From Rhynochetos jubatus (Eukaryota; Chordata; Aves; Eurypygiformes; Rhynochetidae): a stretch of 64,000 nucleotides of DNA. How positions within the stretch are numbered: the stretch's first letter is position 1; each line of letters starts with the position of its first letter. The stretch is from contig CM050657.1 in NCBI GenBank assembly GCA_027574665.1, forward strand, positions 13,032,404-13,096,403. The letters are read 5' to 3'. Shown one piece after another: positions 7,801-20,241 of this stretch. Below the pieces are notes generated by a model, which did no database searches, was not told the DNA's origin, and saw nothing but the letters and a program-made list of their open reading frames with translations. The position numbers and the translations under genes are program-made.

Positions 7801-10585
7801 GCGCGGTTTCCGGCCCCGGCCCCTCTGGGTTCTGGCTAGGGAAGGTGGGGAGGCAGCAATGTGGGTGCAGTGTTTTGCTGCTCTTGGCAGGCCTTTGCAA
7901 TGCCAGCTAGCCCTGGAGCTGTGGGCTTTCTGGTTCTCCGGACGCTAACCCTAAGCGTAACCCTAATTGTTCGGGTGCGCGGTTTCCGGCCCCGGCCCCT
8001 CTGGGTTCTGGCTAGGAAAGGTGGGGAGGCAGCAATGTGGGTGCAGTGTTTTGCTCCTCTTGGCAGGCCTTTGCAATGCCAGCTAGCCCTGGAGCTGTGG
8101 GCTTTCTGGTTCTCCAGACGCTAACCCTAAGCGTAACCCTAATTGTTAGGGTGCGCGTTTTCCGGCCACGGCCCCTGTGGGTTCTGGCTAGGGAAGGTGG
8201 GGAGGCAGCAATGTGGGTGCAGTGTTTTGCTCCTCTTGGCAGGCCTTTGCAATGCCAGCTAGCCCTGGAGCTGTGGGCTTTCTGGTTCTCCGGACGCTAA
8301 CCCTAACCCTAATATTTGACGTGCGCGGTTTCCGGCCCCGGCCCCTCTGGGTTCTGGCTAGGAAAGGTGGGGAGGCAGCAATGTGGGTGCAGTGTTTTGC
8401 TCCTCTTGGCAGGCCTTTGCAATGCCAGCTAGCCCTGGAGCTGTGGGCTTTCTGGTTCTCCGGACGCTAACCCTAACCCTAACCCTAATATTTGACGTGC
8501 GCGGTTTCCGGCCCCGGCCCCTCTGGGTTCTGGCTAGGGAAGGTGGGGAGGCAGCAATGTGGGTGCAGTGTTTTGCTCCTCTTGGCAGGCCTTTGCAATG
8601 CCAGCTAGCCCTGGAGCTGTGGGCTTTCTGGTTCTCCGGACGCTAACCCTAAGCGTAACCCTAATTGTTAGGGTGCGCGTTTTCCGGCCCCGGCCCCTGT
8701 GGGTTCTGGCTAGGGAAGGTGGGGAGGCAGCAATGTGGGTGCAGTGTTTTGCTCCTCTTGGCAGGCCTTTGCAATGCCAGCTAGCCCTGGAGCTGTGGGC
8801 TTTCTGGTTCTCCGGACGCTAACCCTAAGCGTAACCCTAATATTTGACGTGCGCAGTGTCCGGCCCCGGCTCCTCTGTGTTCTGGCTAGGGAAGGTGGGG
8901 AGGCAGCAATGTGGGTGCAGTGTTTTGCTCCTCTTGGCAGGCCTTTGCAATGCCAGCTAGCCCTGGAGCTGTGGGCTTTCTGGTTCTCCAGACGCTAACC
9001 CTAAGCGTAACCCTAATTGTTAGGGTGTGCGGTTTCCGGCCCCGGCCCCTCTGGGTTCTGGCTAGGGAAGGTGGGGAGGCAGCAATGTGGGTGCAGTGTT
9101 TTGCTCCTCTTGGCAGGCCTTTGCAATGCCAGCTAGCCCTGGAGCTGTGGGCTTTCTGGTTCTCCGGACGCTAACCCTAAGCGTAACCCTAATATTTGAC
9201 GTCCGCGGTTTCCGGCCCCGACCCACTGTGTTCTGTCTAATAAAGGTGGGGAGGCAGCAATGTGGCTGCAGTGTTTTGCTCCTCTTGGCAGGCCTTTGCA
9301 ATGCCAGCTAGCCCTGGAGCTGTGGGCTTTCTGGTTCTCCGGACGCTAACCCTAAGCGTAACCCTAATTGTTAGGGTGCGCGGTTTCCGGCCCCGGCCCC
9401 TGTGGGTTCTGGCCAATAAATGTGGGGAGGCAGCAATGTGGGTGCAGTGTTTTGCTCCTCTTGGCAGGCCTTTGCAATGCCAGCTAGCCCTGGAGCTGTG
9501 GGCTTTCTGGTTCTCCGGACGCTAACCCTAAGCGTAACCCTAATTGTTAGGGTGCGCGGTTTCCGGCCCCGGCCCCTGTGGGTTCTGGCTAATAAATGTG
9601 GGGAGGCAGCAATGTGGGTGCAGTGTTTTGCTCCTCTTGGCAGGCCTTTGCAATGCCAGCTAGCCCTGGAGCTGTGGGCTTTCTGGTTCTCCGGACGCTA
9701 ACCCTAAGCGTAACCCTAATTGTTAGGGTGCGCGTTTTCCGGCCCCGGCCCCTCTGGGTTCTGGCTAGGGAAGGTGGGGAGGCAGCAATGTGGGTGCAGT
9801 GTTTTGCTCCTCTTGGCAGGCCTTTACAATGCCAGCTAGCCCTGGAGCTGTGGGCTTTGTGGTTCTCCGGACGCTAACCCTAAGCGTAACCCTAATTGTT
9901 AGGAAGCGCGGTTTCCTGCCCCGGCCCCTGTGGGTTCTGGCTAATAAAGGTGGGGATGCAGCAATGTGGGTGCAGTGTTTTGCTCCTCTTGGCAGGCCTT
10001 TGCAATGCCAGCTAGCCCTGGAGCTGTGGGCTTTGTGGTTCTCCGGACGCTAACCCTAAGCGTAACCCTAATTGTTAGGGTCCGCGGTTTCCGGCCGCGG
10101 CCCCTCTGGGTTCTGGCTAGGAAAGGTGGGGAGGCAGCAATGTGGGTGCAGTGTTTTGCTCCTCTTGGCAGGCCTTTGCAATGCCAGCTAGCCCTGGAGC
10201 TGTGGGCTTTCTGGTTCTCCGGACGCTAACCCTAAGCGTAACCCTAATATTTGACGTGCGCGGTTTCCGGCCCCGGCCCCTCTGGGTTCTGGCTAATAAA
10301 GCTGGGGAGGCAGCAATGTGGGTGCAGTGTTTTGCTCCTCTTGGCAGGCCTTTGCAATGCCAGCTAGCCCTGGAGCTGTGGGCTTTCTGGTTCTCCGGAC
10401 GCTAACCCTAAGCGTAACCCTAATTGTTAGGATGCGCGGTTTCCGGCCCCGGCCCCTGTGGGTTCTGGCTAGGGAAGGTGGGGAGGCAGCAATGTGGGTG
10501 CAGTGTTTTGCTCCTCTTGGCAGGCCTTTGCAATGCCAGCTAGCCCTGGAGCTGTGGGCTTTCTGGTTCTCCGGACGCTAACCCT
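3955..10585 (+). repeat. Large tandem duplication, copy 1 (about 6.7 kb)
   Basis: This 38-monomer segment lines up, monomer by monomer, with 10,636-18,667. Shared rare markers include GCAAGGCCAGC at 5,258/11,939, CAATGTGTGTGC at 5,923/12,604, CCCCTCGGGG near 7,117/13,975, the 170-bp unit at 8,297/15,154 and TTTACAATG near 9,834/17,907. The offset is 6,681 bp to about 6.27 kb, then rises in steps to 6,857, 7,209, 7,736 and 8,082, showing where monomers were gained in copy 2 or lost here. Confidence 0.9.
9171..9345 (+). repeat. 175-bp monomer, GACCCACT subclass (first of 12)
   Basis: A single base is missing in the linker, where GGCCCCGACCCACTG replaces GGCCCCGGCCCCTCTG. All twelve are type A with AATAAAG, starting at 9171, 16907, 19012, 26224, 29918, 30621, 34316, 35019, 39224, 39575, 43962 and 44841. 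Many have TTTGACGTCCGC instead of TTTGACGTGCGC. One deletion shared with a fixed set of linked variants indicates one founder monomer multiplied by later segmental duplications. Confidence 0.88.
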
Positions 10586-10635
10586 AAGCGTAACCCTAAT
10601 TGTTAGGGTGCGCGTTTTCCGGCCCTGGCCCCTCT

Positions 10636-13600
10636 GGGTTCTGGCTAGGGAAGGTGGGGAGGCAGCAATGTGGGTGCAGTGTTTTGCTGCTCTTGGCAGG
10701 CCTTTGCAATGCCAGCTAGCCCTGGAGCTGTGGGCTTTCTGGTTCTCCGGACGCTAACCCTAAGCGTAACCCTAATATTTGACGTGCGCGGTTTCCGGCC
10801 CCGGCCCCTCTGGGTTCTGGCTAATAAAGCTGGGGAGGCAGCAATGTGGGTGCAGTGTTTTGCTCCTCTTGGCAGGCCTTTGCAATGCCAGCTAGCCCTG
10901 GAGCTGTGGGCTTTCTGGTTCTCCGGACGCTAACCCTAAGCGTAACCCTAATATTTGACGTGCGCGGTTTCCGGCCCCGGCCCCTCTGGATTCTGGCTAA
11001 TAAAGGTGGGGATGCAGCAATGTGGGTGCAGTGTTTTGCTCCTCTTGGCAGGCCTTTGCAATGCCAGCTAGCCCTGGAGCTGTGGGCTTTCTGGTTCTCC
11101 GGACGCTAACCCTAAGCGTAACCCTAATTGTTCGGGTGCGCGTTTTCCGGCCCCGGCCCCTGTGGGTTCTGGCTAGGGAAGGTGGGGAGGCAGCAATGTG
11201 GGTGCAGTGTTTTGCTCCTCTTGGCAGGCCTTTGCAATGCCAGCTAGCCCTGGAGCTGTGGGCTTTCTGGTTCTCCGGACGCTAACCCTAAGCGTAACCC
11301 TAATATTTGACGTGCGCGGTTTCCGGCCCCGGCCCCTCTGGGTTCTGGCTAATAAAGCTGGGGAGGCAGCAATGTGGGTGCAGTGTTTTGCTCCTCTTGG
11401 CAGGCCTTTGCAATGCCAGCTAGCCCTGGAGCTGTGGGCTTTCTGGTTCTCCGGACGCTAACCCTAAGCGTAACCCTAATATTTGACGTGCGCGGTTTCC
11501 GGCCCCGGCCCCTCTGGATTCTGGCTAATAAAGGTGGGGATGCAGCAATGTGGGTGCAGTGTTTTGCTCCTCTTGGCAGGCCTTTGCAATGCCAGCTAGC
11601 CCTGGAGCTGTGGGCTTTCTGGTTCTCCGGACGCTAACCCTAACCCTAACCCTAATATTTGACGTGCGCGGTTTCCGGCCCCGGCCCCTCTGGGTTCTGG
11701 CTAATAAAGCTGGGGAGGCAGCAATGTGGGTGCAGTGTTTTGCTCCTCTTGGCAGGCCTTTGCAATGCCAGCTAGCCCTGGAGCTGTGGGCTTTCTGGTT
11801 CTCCGGACGCTAACCCTAAGCGTAACCCTAATTGTTAGGGTGCGCGGTGTCCGGCCCCGGCCCCTCTGTGTTCTGGCTAGGGAAGGTGGGGAGGCAGCAA
11901 TGTGGGTGCAGTGTTTTGCTCCTCTTGGCAGGCCTTTGCAAGGCCAGCTAGCCCTGGAGCTGTGGGCTTTCTGGTTCTCCGGACGCTAACCCTAAGCGTA
12001 ACCCTAATTGTTAGGGTGCGCGTTTTCCGGCCACGTCCCCTGTGGGTTCTGGCTAGGGAAGGTGGGGAGGCAGCAATGTGGGTGCTGTGTTTTGCTCCTC
12101 TTGGCAGGCCTTTGCAATGCCAGCTAGCCCTGGAGCTGTGGGCTTTCTGGTTCTCCGGACGCTAACCCTAAGCGTAACCCTAATATTTGACGTGCGCGGT
12201 TTCCGGCCCCGGCCCCTGTGGGTTCTGGCTAGGAAAGGTGGGGAGGCAGCAATGTGGGTGCAGTGTTTTGCTCCTCTTGGCAGGCCTTTGCAATGCCAGC
12301 TAGCCCTGGAGCTGTGGGCTTTCTGGTTCTCCGGACGCTAACCCTAAGCGTAACCCTAATATTTGACGTGCGCGGTTTCCAGCCCCGGCCCCTCTGGGTT
12401 CTGGCTAATAAATGTGGGGAGGCAGCAATGTGGGTGCAGTGTTTTGCTGCTCTTGGCAGGCCTTTGCAATGCCAGCTAGCCCTGGAGCTGTGGGCTTTCT
12501 GGTTCTCCGGACGCTAACCCTAAGCGTAACCCTAATTGTTAGGGTGCGCGGTGTCCGGCCCCGGCCCCTGTGGGTTCTGGCTAGGGAAGGTGGGGAGGCA
12601 GCAATGTGTGTGCAGTGTTTTGCTCCTCTTGGCAGGCCTTTGCAATGCCAGCTAGCCCTGGAGCTGTGGGCTTTCTGGTTCTCCGGACGCTAACCCTAAG
12701 CGTAACCCTAATTGTTAGGGTGCGCGGTTTCCGGCCCTGGCCCCTCTGGGTTCTGGCTAGGGAAGGTGGGGAGGCAGCAATGTGGGTGCAGTGTTTTGCT
12801 CCTCTTGGCAGGCCTTTGCAATGCCAGCTAGCCCTGGAGCTGTGGGCTTTCTGGTTCTCCGGACGCTAACCCTAACCCTAACCCTAATATTTGACGTGCG
12901 CGGTTTCCGGCCCCGGCCCCTCTGGGTTCTGGCTAATAAAGCTGGGGAGGCAGCAATGTGGGTGCAGTGTTTTGCTCCTCTTGGCAGGCCTTTGCAATGC
13001 CAGCTAGCCCTGGAGCTGTGGGCTTTCTGGTTCTCCGGACGCTAACCCTAAGCGTAACCCTAATATTTGACGTGCGCGGTTTCCAGCCCCGGCCCCTCTG
13101 GATTCTGGCTAATAAAGGTGGGGAGGCAGCAATGTGGGTGCAGTGTTTTGCTGCTCTTGGCAGGCCTTTGCAATGCCAGCTAGCCCTGGAGCTGTGGGCT
13201 TTCTGGTTCTCCGGACGCTAACCCTAAGCGTAACCCTAATTGTTAGGGTGCGCGGTTTCCGGCCCCGGCCCCTGTGGGTTCTGGCTAGGGAAGGTGGGGA
13301 GGCAGCAATGTGGGTGCAGTGTTTTGCTCCTCTTGGCAGGCCTTTGCAATGCCAGCTAGCCCTGGAGCTGTGGGCTTTCTGGTTCTCCGGACGCTAACCC
13401 TAAGCGTAACCCTAATATTTGACGTGCGCGGTTTCCGGCCCCGGCCCCTCTGGGTTCTGGCTAATAAAGCTGGGGAGGCAGCAATGTGGGTGCAGTGTTT
13501 TGCTCCTCTTGGCAGGCCTTTGCAATGCCAGCTAGCCCTGGAGCTGTGGGCTTTCTGGTTCTCCGGACGCTAACCCTAAGCGTAACCCTAATTGTTAGGG

Positions 13601-16600
13601 TGCGCGTTTTCCGGCCACGTCCCCTGTGGGTTCTGGCTAGGGAAGGTGGGGAGGCAGCAATGTGGGTGCAGTGTTTTGCTCCTCTTGGCAGGCCTTTGCA
13701 ATGCCAGCTAGCCCTGGAGCTCTGGGCTTTCTGGTTCTCCGGACGCTAACCCTAAGCGTAACCCTAATTGTTAGGGTGCGCGTTTTCCGGCCCCGGCCCC
13801 TGTGGGTTCTGGTTAGGGAAGGTGGGGAGGCAGCAATGTGGGTGCTGTGTTTTGCTCCTCTTGGCAGGCCTTTGCAATGCCAGCTAGCCCTGGAGCTGTG
13901 GGCTTTCTGGTTCTCCGGACGCTAACCCTAAGCGTAACCCTAAATGTTAGGGTGCGCGGTGTCCGGCCCCGGCCCCTCGGGGTTCTGGCTAGGGAAGGTG
14001 GGGAGGCAGCAATGTGGGTGCAGTGTTTTGCTCCTCTTGGCAGGCCTTTGCAATGCCAGCTAGCCCTGGAGCTGTGGGCTTTCTGGTTCTCCGGACGCTA
14101 ACCCTAAGCGTAACCCTAATATTTGACGTGCGCGGTTTCCGGCCCCGGCCCCTCTGGGTTCTGGCTAGGAAAGGTGGGGAGGCAGCAATGTGGGTGCAGT
14201 GTTTTGCTCCTCTTGGCAGGCCTTTGCAATGCCAGCTAGCCCTGGAGCTGTGGGCTTTCTGGTTCTCCGGACGCTAACCCTAAGCGTAACCCTAATTGTT
14301 AGGGTGCGCGTTTTCCGGCCTCGGCCCCTGTGGGTTCTGGCTAGGGAAGGTGGGGAGGCAGCAATGTGGGTGCAGTGTTTTGCTCCTCTTGGCAGGCCTT
14401 TGCAATGCCAGCTAGCCCTGGAGCTGTGGGCTTTCTGGTTCTCCGGACGCTAACCCTAAGCGTAACCCTAATATTTGACGTGCGCGGTTTCCGGCCCCGG
14501 CCCCTCTGGGTTCTGGCTAGGGAAGGTGGGGAGGCAGCAATGTGGGTGCAGTGTTTTGCTCCTCTTGGCAGGCCTTTGCAATGCCAGCTAGCCCTGGAGC
14601 TGTGGGCTTTCTGGTTCTCCGGACGCTAACCCTAAGCGTAACCCTAATATTTGACGTGCGCGGTTTCCGGCCCCGGCCCCTCTGGGTTCTGGCTAGGGAA
14701 GGTGGGGAGGCAGCAATGTGGGTGCAGTGTTTTGCTGCTCTTGGCAGGCCTTTGCAATGCCAGCTAGCCCTGGAGCTGTGGGCTTTCTGGTTCTCCGGAC
14801 GCTAACCCTAAGCGTAACCCTAATTGTTCGGGTGCGCGGTTTCCGGCCCCGGCCCCTCTGGGTTCTGGCTAGGAAAGGTGGGGAGGCAGCAATGTGGGTG
14901 CAGTGTTTTGCTCCTCTTGGCAGGCCTTTGCAATGCCAGCTAGCCCTGGAGCTGTGGGCTTTCTGGTTCTCCAGACGCTAACCCTAAGCGTAACCCTAAT
15001 TGTTAGGGTGCGCGTTTTCCGGCCACGGCCCCTGTGGGTTCTGGCTAGGGAAGGTGGGGAGGCAGCAATGTGGGTGCAGTGTTTTGCTCCTCTTGGCAGG
15101 CCTTTGCAATGCCAGCTAGCCCTGGAGCTGTGGGCTTTCTGGTTCTCCGGACGCTAACCCTAACCCTAATATTTGACGTGCGCGGTTTCCGGCCCCGGCC
15201 CCTCTGGGTTCTGGCTAGGAAAGGTGGGGAGGCAGCAATGTGGGTGCAGTGTTTTGCTCCTCTTGGCAGGCCTTTGCAATGCCAGCTAGCCCTGGAGCTG
15301 TGGGCTTTCTGGTTCTCCGGACGCTAACCCTAACCCTAACCCTAATATTTGACGTGCGCGGTTTCCGGCCCCGGCCCCTCTGGGTTCTGGCTAGGGAAGG
15401 TGGGGAGGCAGCAATGTGGGTGCAGTGTTTTGCTCCTCTTGGCAGGCCTTTGCAATGCCAGCTAGCCCTGGAGCTGTGGGCTTTCTGGTTCTCCGGACGC
15501 TAACCCTAAGCGTAACCCTAATATTTGACCTGTGCGGTTTCCGGCCCCGGCCCCTGTGGATTCTGGCTAATAAAGGTGGGGATGCAGCAATGTGGGTGCA
15601 GTGTTTTGCTCCTCTTGGCAGGCCTTTGCAATGCCAGCTAGCCCTGGAGCTGTGGGCTTTCTGGTTCTCCGGACGCTAACCCTAAGCGTAACCCTAATTG
15701 TTAGGGTGCGCGTTTTCCGGCCCCGGCCCCTGTGGGTTCTGGCTAGGGAAGGTGGGGAGGCAGCAATGTGGGTGCAGTGTTTTGCTCCTCTTGGCAGGCC
15801 TTTGCAATGCCAGCTAGCCCTGGAGCTGTGGGCTTTCTGGTTCTCCGGACGCTAACCCTAAGCGTAACCCTAATTGTTCGGGTGCGCGTTTTCCGGCCCC
15901 GGCCACTGTGGGTTCTGGTTAGGGAAGGTGGGGAGGCAGCAATGTGGGTGCTGTGTTTTGCTCCTCTTGGCAGGCCTTTGCAAAGCCAGCTAGCCCTGGA
16001 GCTGTGGTCTTTCTGGTTCTCCGGACGCTAACCCTAAGCGTAACCCTAATATTTGACGTGCGCAGTGTCCGGCCCCGGCTCCTCTGGGTTCTGGCTAGGG
16101 AAGGTGGGGAGGCAGCAATGTGGGTGCAGTGTTTTGCTCCTCTTGGCAGGCCTTTGCAATGCCAGCTAGCCCTGGAGCTGTGGGCTTTCTGGTTCTCCAG
16201 ACGCTAACCCTAAGCGTAACCCTAATTGTTAGGGTGTGCGGTTTCCGGCCCCGGCCCCTCTGGGTTCTGGCTAGGGAAGGTGGGGAGGCAGCAATGTGGG
16301 TGCAGTGTTTTGCTCCTCTTGGCAGGCCTTTGCAATGCCAGCTAGCCCTGGAGCTGTGGGCTTTCTGGTTCTCCGGACGCTAACCCTAAGCGTAACCCTA
16401 ATTGTTCGGGTGCGCGGTTTCCGACCCGGCCCCTGTGGGTTCTGGCTAATAAAGGTGGGGAGGCAGCAATGTGGGTGCAGTGTTTTGCTCCTCTTGGCAG
16501 GCCTTTGCAATGCCAGCTAGCCCTGGAGCTGTGGGCTTTCTGGTTCTCCGGACGCTAACCCTAAGCGTAACCCTAATATTTGACGTGCGCGGTTTCCGGC

Positions 16601-18667
16601 CCCGGCCCCTCTGGGTTCTGGCTAGGAAAGGTGGGGCGGCAGCAATGTGGGTGCAGTGTTTTGCTCCTCTTGGCAGGCCTTTGCAATGCCAGCTAGCCCT
16701 GGAGCTGTGGGCTTTCTGGTTCTCCGGACGCTAACCCTAAGCGTAACCCTAATTGTTAGGGTGCGCGGTTTCCGGCCACGGCCCCTCTGGGTTCTGGCTA
16801 GGGAAGGTGGGGAGGCAGCAATGTGGGTGCAGTGTTTTGCTCCTCTTGGCAGGCCTTTGCAATGCCAGCTAGCCCTGGAGCTGTGGGCTTTCTGGTTCTC
16901 CGGACGCTAACCCTAAGCGTAACCCTAATATTTGACGTCCGCGGTTTCCGGCCCCGACCCACTGTGTTCTGGCTAATAAAGGTGGGGAGGCAGCAATGTG
17001 GCTGCAGTGTTTTGCTCCTCTTGGCAGGCCTTTGCAATGCCAGCTAGCCCTGGAGCTGTGGGCTTTCTGGTTCTCCGGACGCTAACCCTAAGCGTAACCC
17101 TAATTGTTAGGGTGCGCGGTTTCCGGCCCCGGCCCCTGTGGGTTCTGGCCAATAAATGTGGGGAGGCAGCAATGTGGGTGCAGTGTTTTGCTCCTCTTGG
17201 CAGGCCTTTGCAATGCCAGCTAGCCCTGGAGCTGTGGGCTTTCTGGTTCTCCGGACGCTAACCCTAAGCGTAACCCTAATTGTTAGGGTGCGCGGTTTCC
17301 GGCCCCGGCCCCTGTGGGTTCTGGCCAATAAATGTGGGGACTCAGCAATGTGGGTGCAGTGTTTTGCTCCTCTTGGCAGGCCTTTGCAATGCCAGCTAGC
17401 CCTGGAGCTGTGGGCTTTCTGGTTCTCCGGACGCTAACCCTAACCCTAATATATGACGTGCGCGGTTTCCGGCCCCGGCCCCTCTGGGTTCTGGCTAGGG
17501 AAGGTGGGGAGGCAGCAATGTGGGTGCAGTGTTTTGCTCCTCTTGGCAGGCCTTTGCAATGCCAGCTAGCCCTGGAGCTGTGGGCTTTCTGGTTCTCCGG
17601 ACGCTAACCCTAAGCGTAACCCTAATTGTTAGGGTGCGCGGTTTCCGGCCCCGGCCCCTGTGGGTTCTGGCTAATAAATGTGGGGAGGCAGCAATGTGGG
17701 TGCAGTGTTTTGCTCCTCTTGGCAGGCCTTTGCAATGCCAGCTAGCCCTGGAGCTGTGGGCTTTCTGGTTCTCCGGACGCTAACCCTAAGCGTAACCCTA
17801 ATTGTTAGGGTGCGCGTTTTCCGGCCCCGGCCCCTCTGGGTTCTGGCTAGGGAAGGTGGGGAGGCAGCAATGTGGGTGCAGTGTTTTGCTCCTCTTGGCA
17901 GGCCTTTACAATGCCAGCTAGCCCTGGAGCTGTGGGCTTTGTGGTTCTCCGGACGCTAACCCTAAGCGTAACCCTAATTGTTAGGAAGCGCGGTTTCCTG
18001 CCCCGGCCCCTGTGGGTTCTGGCTAATAAAGGTGGGGATGCAGCAATGTGGGTGCAGTGTTTTGCTCCTCTTGGCAGGCCTTTGCAATGCCAGCTAGCCC
18101 TGGAGCTGTGGGCTTTGTGGTTCTCCGGACGCTAACCCTAAGCGTAACCCTAATTGTTAGGGTCCGCGGTTTCCGGCCGCGGCCCCTCTGGGTTCTGGCT
18201 AGGAAAGGTGGGGAGGCAGCAATGTGGGTGCAGTGTTTTGCTCCTCTTGGCAGGCCTTTGCAATGCCAGCTAGCCCTGGAGCTGTGGGCTTTCTGGTTCT
18301 CCGGACGCTAACCCTAAGCGTAACCCTAATATTTGACGTGCGCGGTTTCCGGCCCCGGCCCCTCTGGGTTCTGGCTAATAAAGCTGGGGAGGCAGCAATG
18401 TGGGTGCAGTGTTTTGCTCCTCTTGGCAGGCCTTTGCAATGCCAGCTAGCCCTGGAGCTGTGGGCTTTCTGGTTCTCCGGACGCTAACCCTAAGCGTAAC
18501 CCTAATTGTTAGGATGCGCGGTTTCCGGCCCCGGCCCCTGTGGGTTCTGGCTAGGGAAGGTGGGGAGGCAGCAATGTGGGTGCAGTGTTTTGCTCCTCTT
18601 GGCAGGCCTTTGCAATGCCAGCTAGCCCTGGAGCTGTGGGCTTTCTGGTTCTCCGGACGCTAACCCT
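10636..18667 (+). repeat. Large tandem duplication, copy 2 (about 8.0 kb)
   Basis: This is the second copy, directly following copy 1. It is 1,401 bp longer and holds eight more monomers: one near 12,958, two near 15.4-15.9 kb, three near 16.3-16.8 kb and two near 17.3-17.7 kb. The match ends at about 18,667, where this copy turns to CTAGGCGTAACC type A. A few single-base differences (for example TAAATGTT at 13,942 against TAATTGTT) show some divergence after the duplication. Confidence 0.9.
16380..16554 (+). repeat. 175-bp monomer, CCGACCCGG subclass (first of 5)
   Basis: This is type B (TTCGGG form here), with TTTCCGACCCGGCCCC in the linker, one base shorter than usual. Further copies start at 51861, 54147, 56785 and 59594. 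A relative with CCGAACCGG occurs at 52740 and 55202. A separate one-base loss, CCGGCCCGGCCACTCTGG, occurs once at 61699. These small classes are useful lineage markers. Confidence 0.85.
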
Positions 18668-20066
18668 AGGCGTAACCCTAATATTTGACGTGCGCGGTTT
18701 CCGGCCCCGGCCCCTGTGGGTTCTGGCTAGGGCAGGTGGGGAGGCAGCAATGTGGGTGCAGTGTTTTGCTCCTCTTGGCAGGCCTTTGCAATGCCAGCTA
18801 GCCCTGGAGCTGTGGGCTTTCTGGTTCTCCGGACGCTAACCCTAAGCGTAACCCTAATATTTGACGTGCGCGGTTTCCGGCCCCGGCCCCTCTGGGTTCT
18901 AGCTAATAAAGCTGGGGAGGCAGCAATGTGGGTGCAGTGTTTTGCTCCTCTTGGCAGGCCTTTGCAATGCCAGCTAGCCCTGGAGCTGTGGGCTTTCTGG
19001 TTCTCCGGACGCTAACCCTAAGCGTAACCCTAATATTTGACGTGCGCGGTTTCCGGCCCCGACCCACTGGGTTCTGGCTAATAAAGGTGGGGAGGCAGCA
19101 ATGTGGGTGCAGTGTTTTGCTCCTCTTGGCAGGCCTTTGCAATGCCAGCTAGCCCTGGAGCTGTGGGCTTTCTGGTTCTCCGGACGCTAACCCTAAGCGT
19201 AACCCTAATTGTTCGGGTGCGCGGTTTCCGGCCCCGGCCCCTCTGGGTTCTGGCTAGGAAAGGTGGGGAGGCAGCAATGTGGGTGCAGTGTTTTGCTCCT
19301 CTTGGCAGGCCTTTGCAATGCCAGCTAGCCCTGGAGCTGTGGGCTTTCTGGTTCTCCAGACGCTAACCCTAGGCGTAACCCTAATATTTGACGTGCGCGG
19401 TTTCCGGCCCAGGCCCCTCTGGGTTCTGGCTAATAAAGGTGGGGAGGCAGCAATGTGGGTGCAGTGTTTTGCTCCTCTTGGCAGGCCTTTGCAATGCCAG
19501 CTAGCCGTGGAGCTGTGGGCTTTCTGGTTCTCCGGACGCTAACCCTAAGCGTAACCCTAATTGTTAGGGTGCGCGTTTTCCGGCCCCGGCCCCTCTGGGT
19601 TCTGGCTAGGGAAGGTGGGGAGGCAGCAATGTGGGTGCAGTGTTTTGCTCCTCTTGGCAGGCCTTTGCAATGCCAGCTAGCCCTGGAGCTGTGGGCTTTC
19701 TGGTTCTCCGGACGCTAACCCTAAGCGTAACCCTAATTGTTAGGGTGCGCGGTTTCCGGCCCCGGCCCCTGTGGGTTCTGGCCAATAAATGTGGGGAGGC
19801 AGCAATGTGGGTGCAGTGTTTTGCTCCTCTTGGCAGGCCTTTGCAATGCCAGCTAGCCCTGGAGCTGTGGGCTTTCTGGTTCTCCGGACGCTAACCCTAA
19901 GCGTAACCCTAATTGTTAGGGTGCGCGGTTTCCGGCCCCGGCCCCTGTGGGTTCTGGCCAATAAATGTGGGGAGGCAGCAATGTGGGTGCAGTGTTTTGC
20001 TCCTCTTGGCAGGCCTTTGCAATGCCAGCTAGCCCTGGAGCTGTGGGCTTTCTGGTTCTCCGGACG

Positions 20067-20241
20067 CTAACCCTAAGCGTAACCCTAATTGTTGGGTGCG
20101 CGGTTTCCGGCCCCGGCCCCTCTGGGTTCTGGCTAGGGAAGGTGGGGAGGCAGCAATGTGGGTGCAGTGTTTTGCTCCTCTTGGCAGGCCTTTGCAATGC
20201 CAGCTAGCCCTGGAGCTGTGGGCTTTCTGGTTCTCCGGACG
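20067..20241 (+). repeat. 175-bp monomer, GTTGGGTGCG subclass (first of 5)
   Basis: One base is lost from TTAGGG in type B, leaving TTGGG. Copies start at 20067, 21826, 24465, 26575 and 47298. The first four lie in the 20-27 kb zone of repeated blocks. The fifth is isolated more than 20 kb away, which suggests transfer by a long-distance exchange or a second origin. Confidence 0.88.

Noticed and set aside
9062-9301. Minus-strand frames of 68-93 codons beginning MQRPAKRSK or MARTHRGRG
   Set aside because: They appear mostly across 175-bp monomers or CCAATAAATG units, where a frame shift or base change removes a stop. They are shadows of the satellite.
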